64,000 bases of DNA from an uncultured Collinsella sp. (GCA_900541145.1 UQIH01000012.1:1-64000); one strand, 5' to 3'. Shown: positions 9,233-17,784, numbered from the stretch's first letter. Numbers and translations are program-made. The notes: a model not told the origin generated them from the letters alone.

Positions 9233-11035
9233 TTACGCCTCCAAAAATGCGCCGGTCTGGCGGCCCCACAGGCTCGCATACTCGCCGCCCGCCTCGACAA
9301 GCTGCGCATGCGTACCGTCCTCGACAATCTCGCCGTCCGCCAGCACCACGATGCGGTCGAGCGCCGCCACGGTGGACAGGCGATGTGCCACCACAATGGA
9401 GGTGCGGCCGCGCATCAGGTTCTCGAGCGCCTCCTGCACCAGCGCCTCGGACTCACTGTCCAGGGCAGACGTCGCCTCGTCGAGCACCAGAATCGGCGCG
9501 TCGGTCAGGATAGCGCGGGCAATGGCCACGCGCTGGCGTTGGCCGCCCGAAAGCTTAACGCCGCGCTCGCCCACCATGGTGTCAAAGCCACGGGGCAGGC
9601 GGTCGATAAACTCCAGGGCATTGGCCAGACGCGCGGCCTCGCGGATCTGCTCGTCGGTGGCGTCGGGGCGTCCGTAGGCGATATTCTCGCGAATGGAGCG
9701 ATGGAACAGCAGCGCCTCCTGCGGCACGTAGGCAACCTGGCGGCGCAGGCTCTGCTGCGTGCAGCGCGAGACGTCCTGGCCGTCCACGAGCACGCGGCCG
9801 CCCTGTACATCGTCCAGGCGCAACAACAACTTGGTGAGCGTCGTCTTGCCCGAGCCCGATTTGCCTACCAGGCCCACGCGCTGGCCCGCCGCCACGTGGA
9901 GCGTCAGGTCGTCGAACACGCTCTCGCCCGCCGCGGCGTCACGGTATGCAAAGCTCAGGTGCTCAAAATCAATCGCGCCCTCGCTTACTTTAAGCTCGGG
10001 AGCGTTCTCGTCGTCTGCCACCAGACGCGGCTCGTCCAGCACGCGCGTCATCTCGGCCGCATCACCGAGCGCGCGGTTGATGCGCTGCATCATGGAGCTT
10101 ACGTAGTTCAGACGCATGGTGAGGTTGTACGTATAGGTAAAGATCATGACGAGCGCACCGGCAGAGATGCCAAACCACGCGTTGCCGCCCGCCACGAACA
10201 CACTCACCACGGCCATGGTGATGACGATGAGGCCCGAGGTCGTAAAGTTGCGCTGCATCATGGCGTGCATCGAGACCGTCTCGGCGTCGCGTGCAGCACG
10301 GTCAGCGGTATCGAACAGGTCGCGCTCAAAGTCCTCGCGCCCACAGGTCTTAACGGCCAGGATGTTCGTGACCGCGTCGGACAGCACGCCCGACAGCTTG
10401 TTCTGCGCAGCGGACGTCGCGGCCGAAAGCGGCATGATGCGCTTGTACATAAGCCAGACAAACGCGATGTAGACGACCATAATGCCCACCAGGATCACGG
10501 TAAACGTCGGCACCACCGGAGCGAGCGCCGCTACCGTGCAGACAACCGAGGTGATGGTGGGAATGAGCGAATACACCGTCACGTCCACCAGCCCCGTATA
10601 GCCGCTCATAAAACGGCTTGTCTGGCTCACGAGCGATCCGCCAAAACGGCTGGTATGGAACGTCATGGATTGATTGGAGAGCGTGTCGAAGCACAGACGC
10701 GCCAAGTGATAGTTGCCCGCAATCTCGAGCTTGTAGACGGTGTAGTCCTGCAGCTTGGAGAGGATTTGGCCCACTAGGTTAACGAGCACGAGCGCCAGAA
10801 TGTAAGGACCAAAGACCTCAAACACCTGGTCGCCTGCCACGGGACCGGCCTGGACGCGGTCGACGATGAGGGCCATCACATAGGTGTTGGCAAACGTGAG
10901 CAAAAAGATGTAGCCCGCCGACGAGAACACCGAGAGAAAGACGATCAGCGGCTGCGTGCGCGTGACGTCCCAAAAACGCTGCAGCGTGCGACGCACGGTG
11001 GAGCGTTTGAGCGGACTGGTGTTTCTCTGAGACAT
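9233..11035 (-). CDS. ABC exporter, fused permease and ATPase
   Basis: This is a 600-residue half-transporter of the MsbA/MDR type. Six membrane helices occupy about residues 25-320, followed by a nucleotide-binding domain with Walker A GKSGSGKTT, the signature LSGGQRQRVAIARA, Walker B with LDEATSAL, and a switch histidine in VVAHRLS. It probably works as a homodimer or with a partner to export a lipid, drug or peptide; the substrate cannot be read from the sequence. The ATG at 11035 has AAGGAA upstream and is preferred over an upstream start 12 codons away. No paired half-transporter is adjacent. Confidence 0.92.
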   Translation of the reverse strand: MSQRNTSPLKRSTVRRTLQRFWDVTRTQPLIVFLSVFSSAGYIFLLTFANTYVMALIVDRVQAGPVAGDQVFEVFGPYILALVLVNLVGQILSKLQDYTVYKLEIAGNYHLARLCFDTLSNQSMTFHTSRFGGSLVSQTSRFMSGYTGLVDVTVYSLIPTITSVVCTVAALAPVVPTFTVILVGIMVVYIAFVWLMYKRIMPLSAATSAAQNKLSGVLSDAVTNILAVKTCGREDFERDLFDTADRAARDAETVSMHAMMQRNFTTSGLIVITMAVVSVFVAGGNAWFGISAGALVMIFTYTYNLTMRLNYVSSMMQRINRALGDAAEMTRVLDEPRLVADDENAPELKVSEGAIDFEHLSFAYRDAAAGESVFDDLTLHVAAGQRVGLVGKSGSGKTTLTKLLLRLDDVQGGRVLVDGQDVSRCTQQSLRRQVAYVPQEALLFHRSIRENIAYGRPDATDEQIREAARLANALEFIDRLPRGFDTMVGERGVKLSGGQRQRVAIARAILTDAPILVLDEATSALDSESEALVQEALENLMRGRTSIVVAHRLSTVAALDRIVVLADGEIVEDGTHAQLVEAGGEYASLWGRQTGAFLEA

Positions 11036-11158
11036 GGGCTTCCTTTCGCGTCTGATAGGGCGAAACGCCATTGTTGCACACTAAAGCGCACTTCAGACAA
11101 GCGCGATGCGAAAAGCGCCCGCGCCGTGCTCGTACAGGCGCACAGCCGTCAGATGCAG

Positions 11159-12514
11159 CTAGTCCTCGTCTTTTTGGCCTGCGAGCAGCTCCGCGGATGT
11201 GAGTCCCAAGATCTCATCGGCTTGGTTGGCGTCTTCCAGCGCGTCGATGTCCTTGAGCTTGCGCTCCATGACATTGGTACGCGTGGTGATGATGCCCTCA
11301 ACCGTTTTGCCCGCGGTCTCGATCTGCTGCTGGGCGCGGCGCAGCGCCGCCTGATAGCGTGGCAACTCGGCCTTGACAGCAGAGAGCACGCGCAGTACGT
11401 CGTCGGTACGTTTTTGCAGCCTAAACGTCTGGTAGCTCATCTGCAGGCTGTTGAGAATGGCAGCCATGGTGCTGGGACCGGCTACGTTGACGTGATAGTC
11501 GCGGCCCAGGGTCTCGATAAGCCCGGGGCGGCTGACGACCTCGGCGTACAGTCCCTCAAACGGCACGAACAGAATGCCAAAGTTGGTCGTCGCGGGCACA
11601 CTCAGGTACTTTTCGCAGATGTCCTTGGCCTCGCGCTTCACCATCATATCGAGCGTCTTGCGTGCCGCGGCAACGGCCTCCGCATCGCCCGACTCCTGGG
11701 CGTCGAGCAGATGCTCGTACGCGTCGCCCGGGAATTTGGAGTCGATCGGCAGCAGCACGGGATCGCCCTCGTCCACCGGCAGCTTGACGGCAAACTCAAC
11801 GCGCTCCGAGGCGCCGGGCTTGGTGGCGACGTTTTCCAGATACTGGTCGGGCGTAAGGATGTCCGTCAGGATCGCACCCAGCTGCACCTCGCCCAAAATA
11901 CCGCGCGCCTTCACATTGCCCAGCACGCGCTTAAGATCGCCCACGCCGGTGGCGATGGATTGCATGTCGCCCAGGCCCTTGTACACGGCCTCGAGCTGGT
12001 CGCTCACCTGCTTAAACGATGCCGACAGGCGATCGTTGAGCGTGCGGGAGAGCTTCTCGTCCACCGTTGCGCGCATCTGATCGAGTTGCACGTTGTTGTC
12101 TTTGCGGATAGCACCCAGCTGGGCATCGACCGTCTCGCGCACCTTGTCCAGGCGGTGCTCGATGCCCTCGCGGTTGGCACCGAGCTGTTGGGCCGTCTCG
12201 CGGCGCAGGTCATCCATCCGGTCACCAGCTTGCGAAAACTCACGTGCGATGGTCAGGTAACGTTGCTGCTCCACGGCCGCATCTGTCGTCTGCTGCTGCG
12301 CGATGGCATTGGCCGTGCGGCGAGTTTCGGCCAGCGCGACGTTCAGGGCATCGAGCGCGTTGTTGGCCTGCTCGAGTGCTGCCAGCGTTTCCGCGCTACT
12401 GTCGCCACGCCCCCGCAACTCGGCACGCAGGCTCTTGAGCTGGAGGGCGCAAGCCACAGCAACCCCCACCGCCACCAAGGCGATCGCAACAAGCACAATA
12501 TCAATAGCAGACAT
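11159..12514 (-). CDS. rmuC: DNA recombination protein RmuC
   Basis: This 451-residue protein has the RmuC layout. An N-terminal membrane anchor (about residues 3-25) leads into a long coiled coil (about 30-190, rich in Ala, Gln, Glu and Arg). The conserved RmuC domain follows (about 195-380), containing ARGILGEVQLGAILTDIL, IDSKFPGDAY and ILFVPFEGLYAEV. RmuC proteins limit inversions and rearrangements at short repeats and carry a nuclease-like fold. The ATG at 12514 has GGCGGAG upstream and starts directly before the membrane segment; an upstream alternative would add 11 residues. Confidence 0.93.
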   Translation of the reverse strand: MSAIDIVLVAIALVAVGVAVACALQLKSLRAELRGRGDSSAETLAALEQANNALDALNVALAETRRTANAIAQQQTTDAAVEQQRYLTIAREFSQAGDRMDDLRRETAQQLGANREGIEHRLDKVRETVDAQLGAIRKDNNVQLDQMRATVDEKLSRTLNDRLSASFKQVSDQLEAVYKGLGDMQSIATGVGDLKRVLGNVKARGILGEVQLGAILTDILTPDQYLENVATKPGASERVEFAVKLPVDEGDPVLLPIDSKFPGDAYEHLLDAQESGDAEAVAAARKTLDMMVKREAKDICEKYLSVPATTNFGILFVPFEGLYAEVVSRPGLIETLGRDYHVNVAGPSTMAAILNSLQMSYQTFRLQKRTDDVLRVLSAVKAELPRYQAALRRAQQQIETAGKTVEGIITTRTNVMERKLKDIDALEDANQADEILGLTSAELLAGQKDED

Positions 12515-12638
12515 AAACTCCGCCCAACAAACCCAATCGAGCACCAATCAAAACCGCGATCAATCTTACCCCGCCACACGCACGGATCACCCACTGCCTT
12601 GCAGACAAATTTCTCTTAGAGCCGCGGACGCTAAAACG

Positions 12639-13061
12639 CTAGCTCTCCCAGCCGGTGCGAATGGTTGTCATGACGTCGCCTAGGCGCTGGCCCAGGGCTG
12701 ACAGATGTTGGAGCACTTCGCCGGGCGAAGCACCGTTGAGGATGCAGGTGAGCGCATACGAGACCAAGAAAATCGCCGCGAGTCCTAACGGAATGAGCAC
12801 GATCATCGCCAATGTACGCAGGCGCTGGCCCACGCGGCGGCGACGCGTGCGGCGTTTGTCGAACGCAAGCTCCTGCGCATATGAATCTTGTTGTACGGAA
12901 TAGTTCTCTGGCGCCGATTCACCCGCAGGCGAAACCGCGGGTGTAACGTTTTGCGCAGGGAGCTGGGCGGTTACCCCTTGCATTTGCATCTCCATGAGTC
13001 GTTGCTGCTGACGCAGCATGCGCTCAGCTTGCTGCTGCGGAGTCTCAAGAAACAGATCCAT
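12639..13061 (-). CDS. Hypothetical single-pass membrane protein
   Basis: The protein has 140 residues and no family I recognise. The first 40 residues are rich in Gln, Met and Arg and should form a helix or short coiled coil. A low-complexity linker and a strongly basic patch (KRRTRRRRVGQRLR, about residues 69-82) follow. Then comes one hydrophobic helix (about 84-106) and a short tail. The basic patch before the helix predicts a cytoplasmic N terminus. TTTTGGAGG lies six bases before the ATG at 13061; a TTG four codons upstream is unlikely. Transcription may be shared with rmuC downstream. Confidence 0.7.
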   Translation of the reverse strand: MDLFLETPQQQAERMLRQQQRLMEMQMQGVTAQLPAQNVTPAVSPAGESAPENYSVQQDSYAQELAFDKRRTRRRRVGQRLRTLAMIVLIPLGLAAIFLVSYALTCILNGASPGEVLQHLSALGQRLGDVMTTIRTGWES

Positions 13062-13317
13062 GCTGGCCTCCAAAATCGGAGCATTCGACGCTTACGACCA
13101 GCATCCCGCACCGCCATGACCGCGACAACGCAATCGCCGGCAATAGCCACAAAGTTTCTTCTGCTCAAAAGCTGTCGAAAAGCTCAACAACTCCCCTACC
13201 AGCACTTTCTCTGAGCTTTTTTCGCCAACAATCTTTTGGCCTTCCACCCTTACGCCAACTGACCAAAATCTAACCAATAGCTTGACGAAAATTGTGGAGA
13301 CCGGGACCCCACACAAA

Positions 13318-13475
13318 AAGTGCCGCCCCAAAGGGCGGCACACAAACTTATTATCAGCTTTTCTGTAACGAGCACGCGACGACTCAACGCCGGAGCGCAG
13401 GGCGGGAAACCTTTGCCTCGCGCGACCCTGCGAAGCCGTGAGCGAGAGGGAAAGGTTTCCCCGCCCTGCGCTCCG
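13318..13475 (-). repeat. Structured 3'-UTR repeat, copy 1 (long hairpin plus terminator)
   Basis: After the stop of the leftward gene at 13493 comes a long inverted repeat. Positions 13391-13406 pair perfectly with 13460-13475. The stem continues with 13407-13414/13451-13458 and a short weaker segment, closing on a 24-base loop at about 13420-13443. A conserved linker follows, then a terminator hairpin at about 13321-13342 (GTGCCGCC with GGCGGCAC) and a T tract on the minus strand. The loop, linker and terminator are nearly identical to copy 2 at 14220-14382, while the stem sequence is different. The rest of the spacer up to the next gene start (13062-13317) shows no gene I can support. Confidence 0.8.
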
Positions 13476-13492
13476 TGGTCGGTGAGGACAGA

Positions 13493-14125
13493 CTACATGC
13501 CTGCGAGACCTCGGGCGGCGGTGGCGCACATAAACGCCAAGGCTAGAATCACGAGCGAGCCCGCGATGTCTGCCAGCACGCCCATTGCACGGCGTTCAAA
13601 CAACCAGCTCTCAAAGTGCGGGGCGACGTTGCGCCAAACACGCCACAGCAAGATGCCCATACCGATGACGCCCGGGATATTGAGCAGTAGGATCTCGGAG
13701 CACAAAAGACCGATCAGGTTACCGGCGGCAAAGCCCGCATCACCCTCGCAGTATTTGCGGTAGACCATATACAGCATGTACGCCACAAACGGCTGCAAGC
13801 ACGCAGAAATAAACGAGACCACCATCGAGGGGTCCTGCGAAAAGACCTCGGTGAGTTTATCGACACTCGTGGCGTCCTTCGAAGCCAAGAATAAACCGAT
13901 AACCACAAGGGGCACCACGCCCAAAATTACCTCGACCAGAGTAAACAACTTGGCAGTCAAATCCTCACTAGCCGAATTCAAATGAGGCGCCCACTCAGGA
14001 TGAGCATGCGCGCCGACTTTCTTGTCCTTCTCAGCACGATCGGCCTTTTTACCCTCGGCAACCCGATGACCAGGATCCTTGCGAGTTCCCGCCGCAGCAA
14101 CCCGAGCTCGAGACTTCTTGCCCAT
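13493..14125 (-). CDS. Hypothetical multi-pass membrane protein
   Basis: The 210-residue protein begins with a charged, Lys/Arg/Ala-rich cytoplasmic tail of about 55 residues. Four hydrophobic segments follow, at about 62-82, 98-120, 130-155 and 182-205. I do not recognise a family; the arrangement resembles small integral membrane proteins of unknown function. The ATG at 14125 was chosen because GATGGGG sits eight bases upstream; a GTG three codons earlier is possible. Its 3' region carries the long hairpin repeat, which it shares with the rubrerythrin gene behind it. Confidence 0.7.
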   Translation of the reverse strand: MGKKSRARVAAAGTRKDPGHRVAEGKKADRAEKDKKVGAHAHPEWAPHLNSASEDLTAKLFTLVEVILGVVPLVVIGLFLASKDATSVDKLTEVFSQDPSMVVSFISACLQPFVAYMLYMVYRKYCEGDAGFAAGNLIGLLCSEILLLNIPGVIGMGILLWRVWRNVAPHFESWLFERRAMGVLADIAGSLVILALAFMCATAARGLAGM

Positions 14126-14219
14126 AAAAAACACCCCATCAGGTAGTAGATAAACTAAAAGTCGCTACCCAGTGTACCCCACCCATGAACGGCGCCGTCC
14201 CAACCAGTCCCCATACAAA

Positions 14220-14382
14220 AACGTGCCGCCCCAAAAGGGGCGGCACACAAACTTTTTTATTAGCTTTTCTGTAACGAGCACGCGACGACCCAAAGCGGGC
14301 CGGGAGGGCCGGACTACCTTCCCTCAACGCGACCCTGCGAAGCCGTGAGCGAGGAGGGAAGGTAGTCCGGCCCTCCCGGCCC
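14220..14382 (-). repeat. Structured 3'-UTR repeat, copy 2 (29-bp perfect hairpin plus terminator)
   Basis: Positions 14297-14325 pair without a mismatch with 14354-14382, closing on a 28-base loop (14326-14353). On the minus strand this follows the rubrerythrin stop codon. It is in turn followed by the same linker and terminator as in copy 1 (GTGCCGCCCC at about 14223 with GGGGCGGCAC, then GTTTTTG). The loop contains CGACCCTGCGAAGCCGTGAG, identical in copy 1. The stems of the two copies differ in sequence but are both fully paired, which points to selection on structure. Confidence 0.85.
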
Positions 14383-14403
14383 AGCTCACGCTAGCGCCAC
14401 ACG

Positions 14404-14943
14404 CTAGTAGTTCACCACCTGCTCTTCAAAGTACGCCTTCGGGTGGTTACACACCGGGCACACCTCAGGCGCCTCGGCACCAACGTGCAGGTGCCCGCAG
14501 TTCAGGCACTTCCATACCTTCACGCCCTCACGCTCAAACACCTCGCCCGACTCGATGCGCTCGACGAGTTTGTTGTAGCGCTCCTCGTGGGCCTTCTCGA
14601 CGGCGGCGACACCACGGAACTTCTCGGCGATCTCGGCAAAGCCCTCCTCCTCGGCGGTCTTGGCGAACTCGTCGTACATCGTGGTCCACTCGTAGTTCTC
14701 GCCCGCGGCGGCGTCGCGCAGGTTGTCCAGAGTGCCCGGAACGGCGCCGTCGTGCAGATACTTAAACCACAGCTTGGCGTGCTCGGACTCGTTGCCCGCC
14801 GTCTCGGCAAAGATATTCGAGATCTGAACGTAGCCATCCTTCTTGGCCTTAGATGCGTAGTAGCGATACTTGGTGTGTGCCTGGGACTCACCGGCAAAAG
14901 CAGTCTCGAGGTTCTTCTTGGTTTGGGAATTCTCAAAATCCAT
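14404..14943 (-). CDS. rbr: Rubrerythrin
   Basis: This 179-residue protein is a classical rubrerythrin, a peroxide-reducing diiron protein of anaerobes. The N-terminal ferritin-like domain (about 1-140) shows the E-x2-H and E-x6-Y helices (FAGESQAHTKYRYYA, ESEHAKLWF, AVEKAHEERY). The C-terminal rubredoxin domain shows C-x2-C (CLNCGH) and C-x2-C (CPVCNH) at about 144-165. The ATG at 14943 has GAAGGGAAG upstream. It fits an oxygen-sensitive host that relies on peroxide detoxification, and the Rrf2 regulator about 1 kb upstream could in principle sense the same stress. Its 3' UTR carries the long hairpin repeat. Confidence 0.97.
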   Translation of the reverse strand: MDFENSQTKKNLETAFAGESQAHTKYRYYASKAKKDGYVQISNIFAETAGNESEHAKLWFKYLHDGAVPGTLDNLRDAAAGENYEWTTMYDEFAKTAEEEGFAEIAEKFRGVAAVEKAHEERYNKLVERIESGEVFEREGVKVWKCLNCGHLHVGAEAPEVCPVCNHPKAYFEEQVVNY

Positions 14944-15057
14944 AGGTGTACTTCCCTTCAACACGTGCCGCCCATAGGCTTTGAGCGACCTTGTCTTTAG
15001 GATGCCCTCAAGCCGCGAATTTAAACCTTACAATCCCGTTCTTCAGATTTGAGCGGG

Positions 15058-15963
15058 CTACACACTCAACCAACGATCGTCCTCGGCTCGGCAAAAGCCC
15101 TCGCGCTCCAGGTCAGCTAGAATGCCCGCGATCAAGTCGCACTCGACCGGCCCGCGACCGGCTGCCGCTTCCATCTCGTTAACGCCCACCACGGCATCAG
15201 CAAGCGTAATCCCCGCCGGCTGCCCATCGCGCGCTGCCAACAACATACGCACGATATGCGCGCGCTTTTGGCGGCGCGAGCCCTCAAACTTGGACTGACG
15301 ACTATAGCCCGCCGACCGCCTGGACGGATTGGGCAGCGTCTTTTTAAGATACGCGCCGTAATCCAGCAACGCGTAATACCACGCGCGCGGCGTGTCGGCA
15401 TCGTCTTGAGGCGCGGCAAAGGGCGCGATCTCGTCCGCCGCCGCACCGGGAGCCGCCGGACAAGCAGCCTGGATCAACGGCACCAGCTCGCGATCGGGAA
15501 CAGCCGGTACATCGGGAAAGAAGTGATGCAGAAAGACCGTGCGCACGTTGGTCTCCAGATACACGCCCGGAAGATCAAACGCAAACGACCGGATGCCCTG
15601 CGCCGTTGCCGGGCCAATACCAGGCAGAGCGACCAAGTCACGCGTCTCACGCGGAAACTCCCCGTCCCAGTCCTCTACAACGCGCTGAGCGGCCCTGTGG
15701 AGCGCCAAAGCGCGTCGGTTGTAGCCCATGCCCTGCCAAGCGTCCAAAACATCGGAAGGCGCGGCTTGTGCAAGTGCCTGCACGGTCGGAAAGCGATCGA
15801 GCCACACCGGCATGCGCCCCTCCACGCGCGGCACCTGCGTTTGCTGCAGCATGACCTCAGAAAGCCAAATGATGTACGGATCGCGCGTGCGGCGCCACGG
15901 AAGGTCGCGATAACGCAGGACCCCTTCCGAACGAATCATCGAACGAAAGGGGTCCTGAATCAT
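15058..15963 (-). CDS. MutY-like HhH-GPD DNA glycosylase without Fe-S cluster
   Basis: The 301-residue protein aligns with the N-terminal half of adenine glycosylase MutY. It has LPWRRTRDPY, the catalytic-glutamate motif WLSEVMLQQTQV (E36), and the helix-hairpin-helix LPGIGPATAQGI (about 113-124). Two expected features are missing. The residue matching the catalytic Asp of MutY is Glu (YLETNVRTV, E137), and no cysteines follow for the C-x6-C-x2-C-x5-C iron-sulfur loop. The C-terminal NUDIX-like lesion-recognition domain is also absent; about 90 basic and helical residues replace it. Annotation as an A/G-specific glycosylase is reasonable, but activity and specificity are uncertain. The ATG has AAGGAG 13 bases upstream. 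Confidence 0.82.
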   Translation of the reverse strand: MIQDPFRSMIRSEGVLRYRDLPWRRTRDPYIIWLSEVMLQQTQVPRVEGRMPVWLDRFPTVQALAQAAPSDVLDAWQGMGYNRRALALHRAAQRVVEDWDGEFPRETRDLVALPGIGPATAQGIRSFAFDLPGVYLETNVRTVFLHHFFPDVPAVPDRELVPLIQAACPAAPGAAADEIAPFAAPQDDADTPRAWYYALLDYGAYLKKTLPNPSRRSAGYSRQSKFEGSRRQKRAHIVRMLLAARDGQPAGITLADAVVGVNEMEAAAGRGPVECDLIAGILADLEREGFCRAEDDRWLSV

Positions 15964-15984
15964 GGCTATGCTCCTTATGCGGCG

Positions 15985-16470
15985 CTATTCCTCCCGGTAA
16001 GCGTACGCGCAGGCAGCGTACTCGGGAAACGCATCGCGATCGGCGAACTTGGGATCGACGGCTGGGAACTGGCGATGGGCGACGATATCGCCGAGCGAAA
16101 CGGAATCGAGGTAGTCGCGCATCAACGCCTGGGCTCCGGCCCACAGGGGATGATAGCAGCACACACCCATGCGCGCACAGTCACCATCGGGGGCGGTACA
16201 GTCGTTCATAACCATAGGACCCTGAACGGCCTCGACGACCTGGCGGATAGTGACGTCGTCCGGACTGACCTTGAGACGCATGCCACCGTGGACGCCACGC
16301 AGGCTCTCCACAATACCGGCCTGGACCAAACCGTGCTGAATCGAGCGGGCAAACGAATACGGAACATTGACCTCTTCGGCAGCGGTGCGAACAGAAAGCA
16401 AGCACTCCGGATCCTCGGCAAGCATCGCCAGCATACGAAGGGCGTAATCAGTCTTCCTCGATATGTCCAT
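15985..16470 (-). CDS. Rrf2-family transcriptional regulator, Fe-S cluster type
   Basis: The 161-residue protein has an Rrf2 winged helix N terminus (MDISRKTDYALRML) and a cysteine group C91, C98, C104, C105 (C-x6-C-x5-C-C). This matches the region where IscR and NsrR bind an iron-sulfur cluster. It is therefore likely to sense iron-sulfur status, nitric oxide or redox state. The ATG at 16470 follows AAAGGGGAAA; a longer in-frame start would add a 36-residue tail unlike the family. It is 21 bases upstream of the MutY-like gene and probably forms an operon with it. That pairing of a redox sensor with oxidative-damage repair is plausible but only inferred. Confidence 0.9.
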   Translation of the reverse strand: MDISRKTDYALRMLAMLAEDPECLLSVRTAAEEVNVPYSFARSIQHGLVQAGIVESLRGVHGGMRLKVSPDDVTIRQVVEAVQGPMVMNDCTAPDGDCARMGVCCYHPLWAGAQALMRDYLDSVSLGDIVAHRQFPAVDPKFADRDAFPEYAACAYAYREE

Positions 16471-16795
16471 TTTTCCCCTTTCAAGGAATACGAACAGCTC
16501 GAACGAGCTCCGGGGCCGAGCTTGTGTCGAGACGCTAAATGACCGCCAGGACATCCAAATGGTAAATCGGATATCCACTGAGTGCCGCGCTTGGAGCGAA
16601 ATGCATCAGATGCGGCGCACAGTGCAATTTAGTATAACCTAACCCCCTGTCTCGTAGAACAGGTGTTGCGCAACAAAGCTGTTGTTCAGACAGATATACT
16701 CATTAGATTTTACTTGCGTTCCCGAAGGCGCGGGGGTTCTGGGCGAAGATGCACCAGGGCGATCGTTCTATCAAAACAAAGTGCATCAAACGCAA
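16471..16795. other. Spacer between the Rrf2 gene and the tRNA terminator
   Basis: About 325 bases without a supported gene. It must hold the promoter of the leftward Rrf2 operon. Several short open frames cross it, but none has a ribosome-binding site or a recognisable product. Confidence 0.5.
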
Positions 16796-16821
16796 AAAGC
16801 CACGTCCGAAGACGTGGCTTT
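16796..16821 (-). terminator. Terminator of tRNA-Asp
   Basis: An 11-bp perfect stem (16796-16806 with 16811-16821) closes on a TTCG tetraloop (minus strand) and is followed by T residues. It starts eight bases after the tRNA 3' end. Confidence 0.9.
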
Positions 16822-16829
16822 AATTGCGT

Positions 16830-16907
<78 letters not shown>

Positions 16908-16953
16908 AGGCAGTCGTTCGCGTTTGTTTCCGCTCGCGTGCGCTGCGGGGATT

Positions 16954-16983
16954 AGTATACACAGAAGTCTGTCCGGCGCGCAA
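16954..16983 (-). promoter_or_regulatory. Putative promoter of tRNA-Asp
   Basis: On the minus strand TTGCGC (16978-16983) and TATACT (16954-16959) are separated by 18 bases. They lie about 46 bases before the tRNA 5' end. Confidence 0.5.
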
Positions 16984-17015
16984 CAACTTTTTTGAAAAAA
17001 TTTTTCGGTCCCTCC

Positions 17016-17160
17016 GGGAGGGCCTCCGGGGCCGGCGGGCGCGGGTTAAGTTTGCTGCTCTACAGTCCTGCGCAAGACGGAAAGCACATTAAGTGCTTTC
17101 CTTTGCGTGCGGAACTCGCGACAAACTTAACCCGCGCCCGCCGGCCCCGGAGGCCCTCCC
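17016..17160. repeat. 39-bp perfect inverted repeat with structured loop
   Basis: Positions 17016-17054 are the exact reverse complement of 17122-17160. The 67-base interior carries its own 9-bp hairpin (17079-17087 with 17093-17101) and a 5-bp CGCAA/TTGCG pair around it, so the whole can fold as one long rod. It lies between the tRNA-Asp promoter and the end of the leftward phosphodiesterase gene. The whole spacer 16908-17316 holds no gene. I do not recognise the element. It resembles the two hairpin repeats at 13.4 and 14.3 kb in design but not clearly in sequence. Confidence 0.85.
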
Positions 17161-17277
17161 TGCCGTCACATTGTTCGAGCCGTTGTTGTTGCTCGCCGCT
17201 TCGCGGCTCGGCGGCCCCGTTCTCCGCGGCGGGGTTGTCTAAGGTTTTTGTTGAAGCCCGGCCATTGGCTCAAATGG

Positions 17278-17307
17278 AAACGGGGAACGCATCTGCATCC
17301 CCCGTTT
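17278..17307. terminator. Terminator-like hairpin after the phosphodiesterase gene
   Basis: An 8-bp stem (17278-17285 with 17300-17307) lies ten bases beyond the leftward stop codon. The longer T run is on the plus strand, so it may act in both directions. Confidence 0.6.
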
Positions 17308-17316
17308 TTGTTGCGG

Positions 17317-17784
17317 TTAGTCTAGGTCAATAAACTTGGTGCTTATGACATGGCCGTCTTTTACTAGCATTCTGGCCATGGTGGGGCCTCGGGTGCCTCT
17401 GGGGTAGCTGGCGCTGCCCGGGTTGAGGACTAAGCAACGGCCCACTTGGGCTTCTTTGGTTACGTGGGTGTGGCCGTTGATGGCTACGTCTACGGATCCC
17501 ACCGGAAGGTCTTCGCGGTAGTGGGCTACGGCGAATTTAAGGCCTTCGTAGGTAAAGAGCGCAAGACGGTCTACATCGGGGCCGTAGTCGCGGTAGTAAT
17601 CGTTGTTGCCCAGTACGGCCCGAACGGGGGCGATGGTGCATAGGTGCTCGTAGTCCATCTCTGACGTGAGGTCGCCGGCGTGGATAATCAGGTCTGCGCC
17701 CTCAAGCTCATCCAGGAGCGCAGGCGAAAGACAGCCGTGGGTGTCCGAGATGATGTCGATGCGCTTGGCGCTTGCACTGTTCAT
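17317..17784 (-). CDS. YfcE/MJ0936-type metallophosphodiesterase
   Basis: The 155-residue protein has every calcineurin-like metal site in order: D-x-H in ISDTHG, GD in HAGDLTS, GNND in VLGNNDYY, a histidine in VAHYRE, and GHTH in INGHTHV. A C-terminal NPGS motif completes the family signature. Members hydrolyse phosphodiesters in vitro with manganese; the natural substrate is rarely known. GGAAGGGATCCC precedes the ATG. The length is complete for the family. It is a single-gene unit with hairpins on both sides. Confidence 0.93.
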   Translation of the reverse strand: MNSASAKRIDIISDTHGCLSPALLDELEGADLIIHAGDLTSEMDYEHLCTIAPVRAVLGNNDYYRDYGPDVDRLALFTYEGLKFAVAHYREDLPVGSVDVAINGHTHVTKEAQVGRCLVLNPGSASYPRGTRGPTMARMLVKDGHVISTKFIDLD

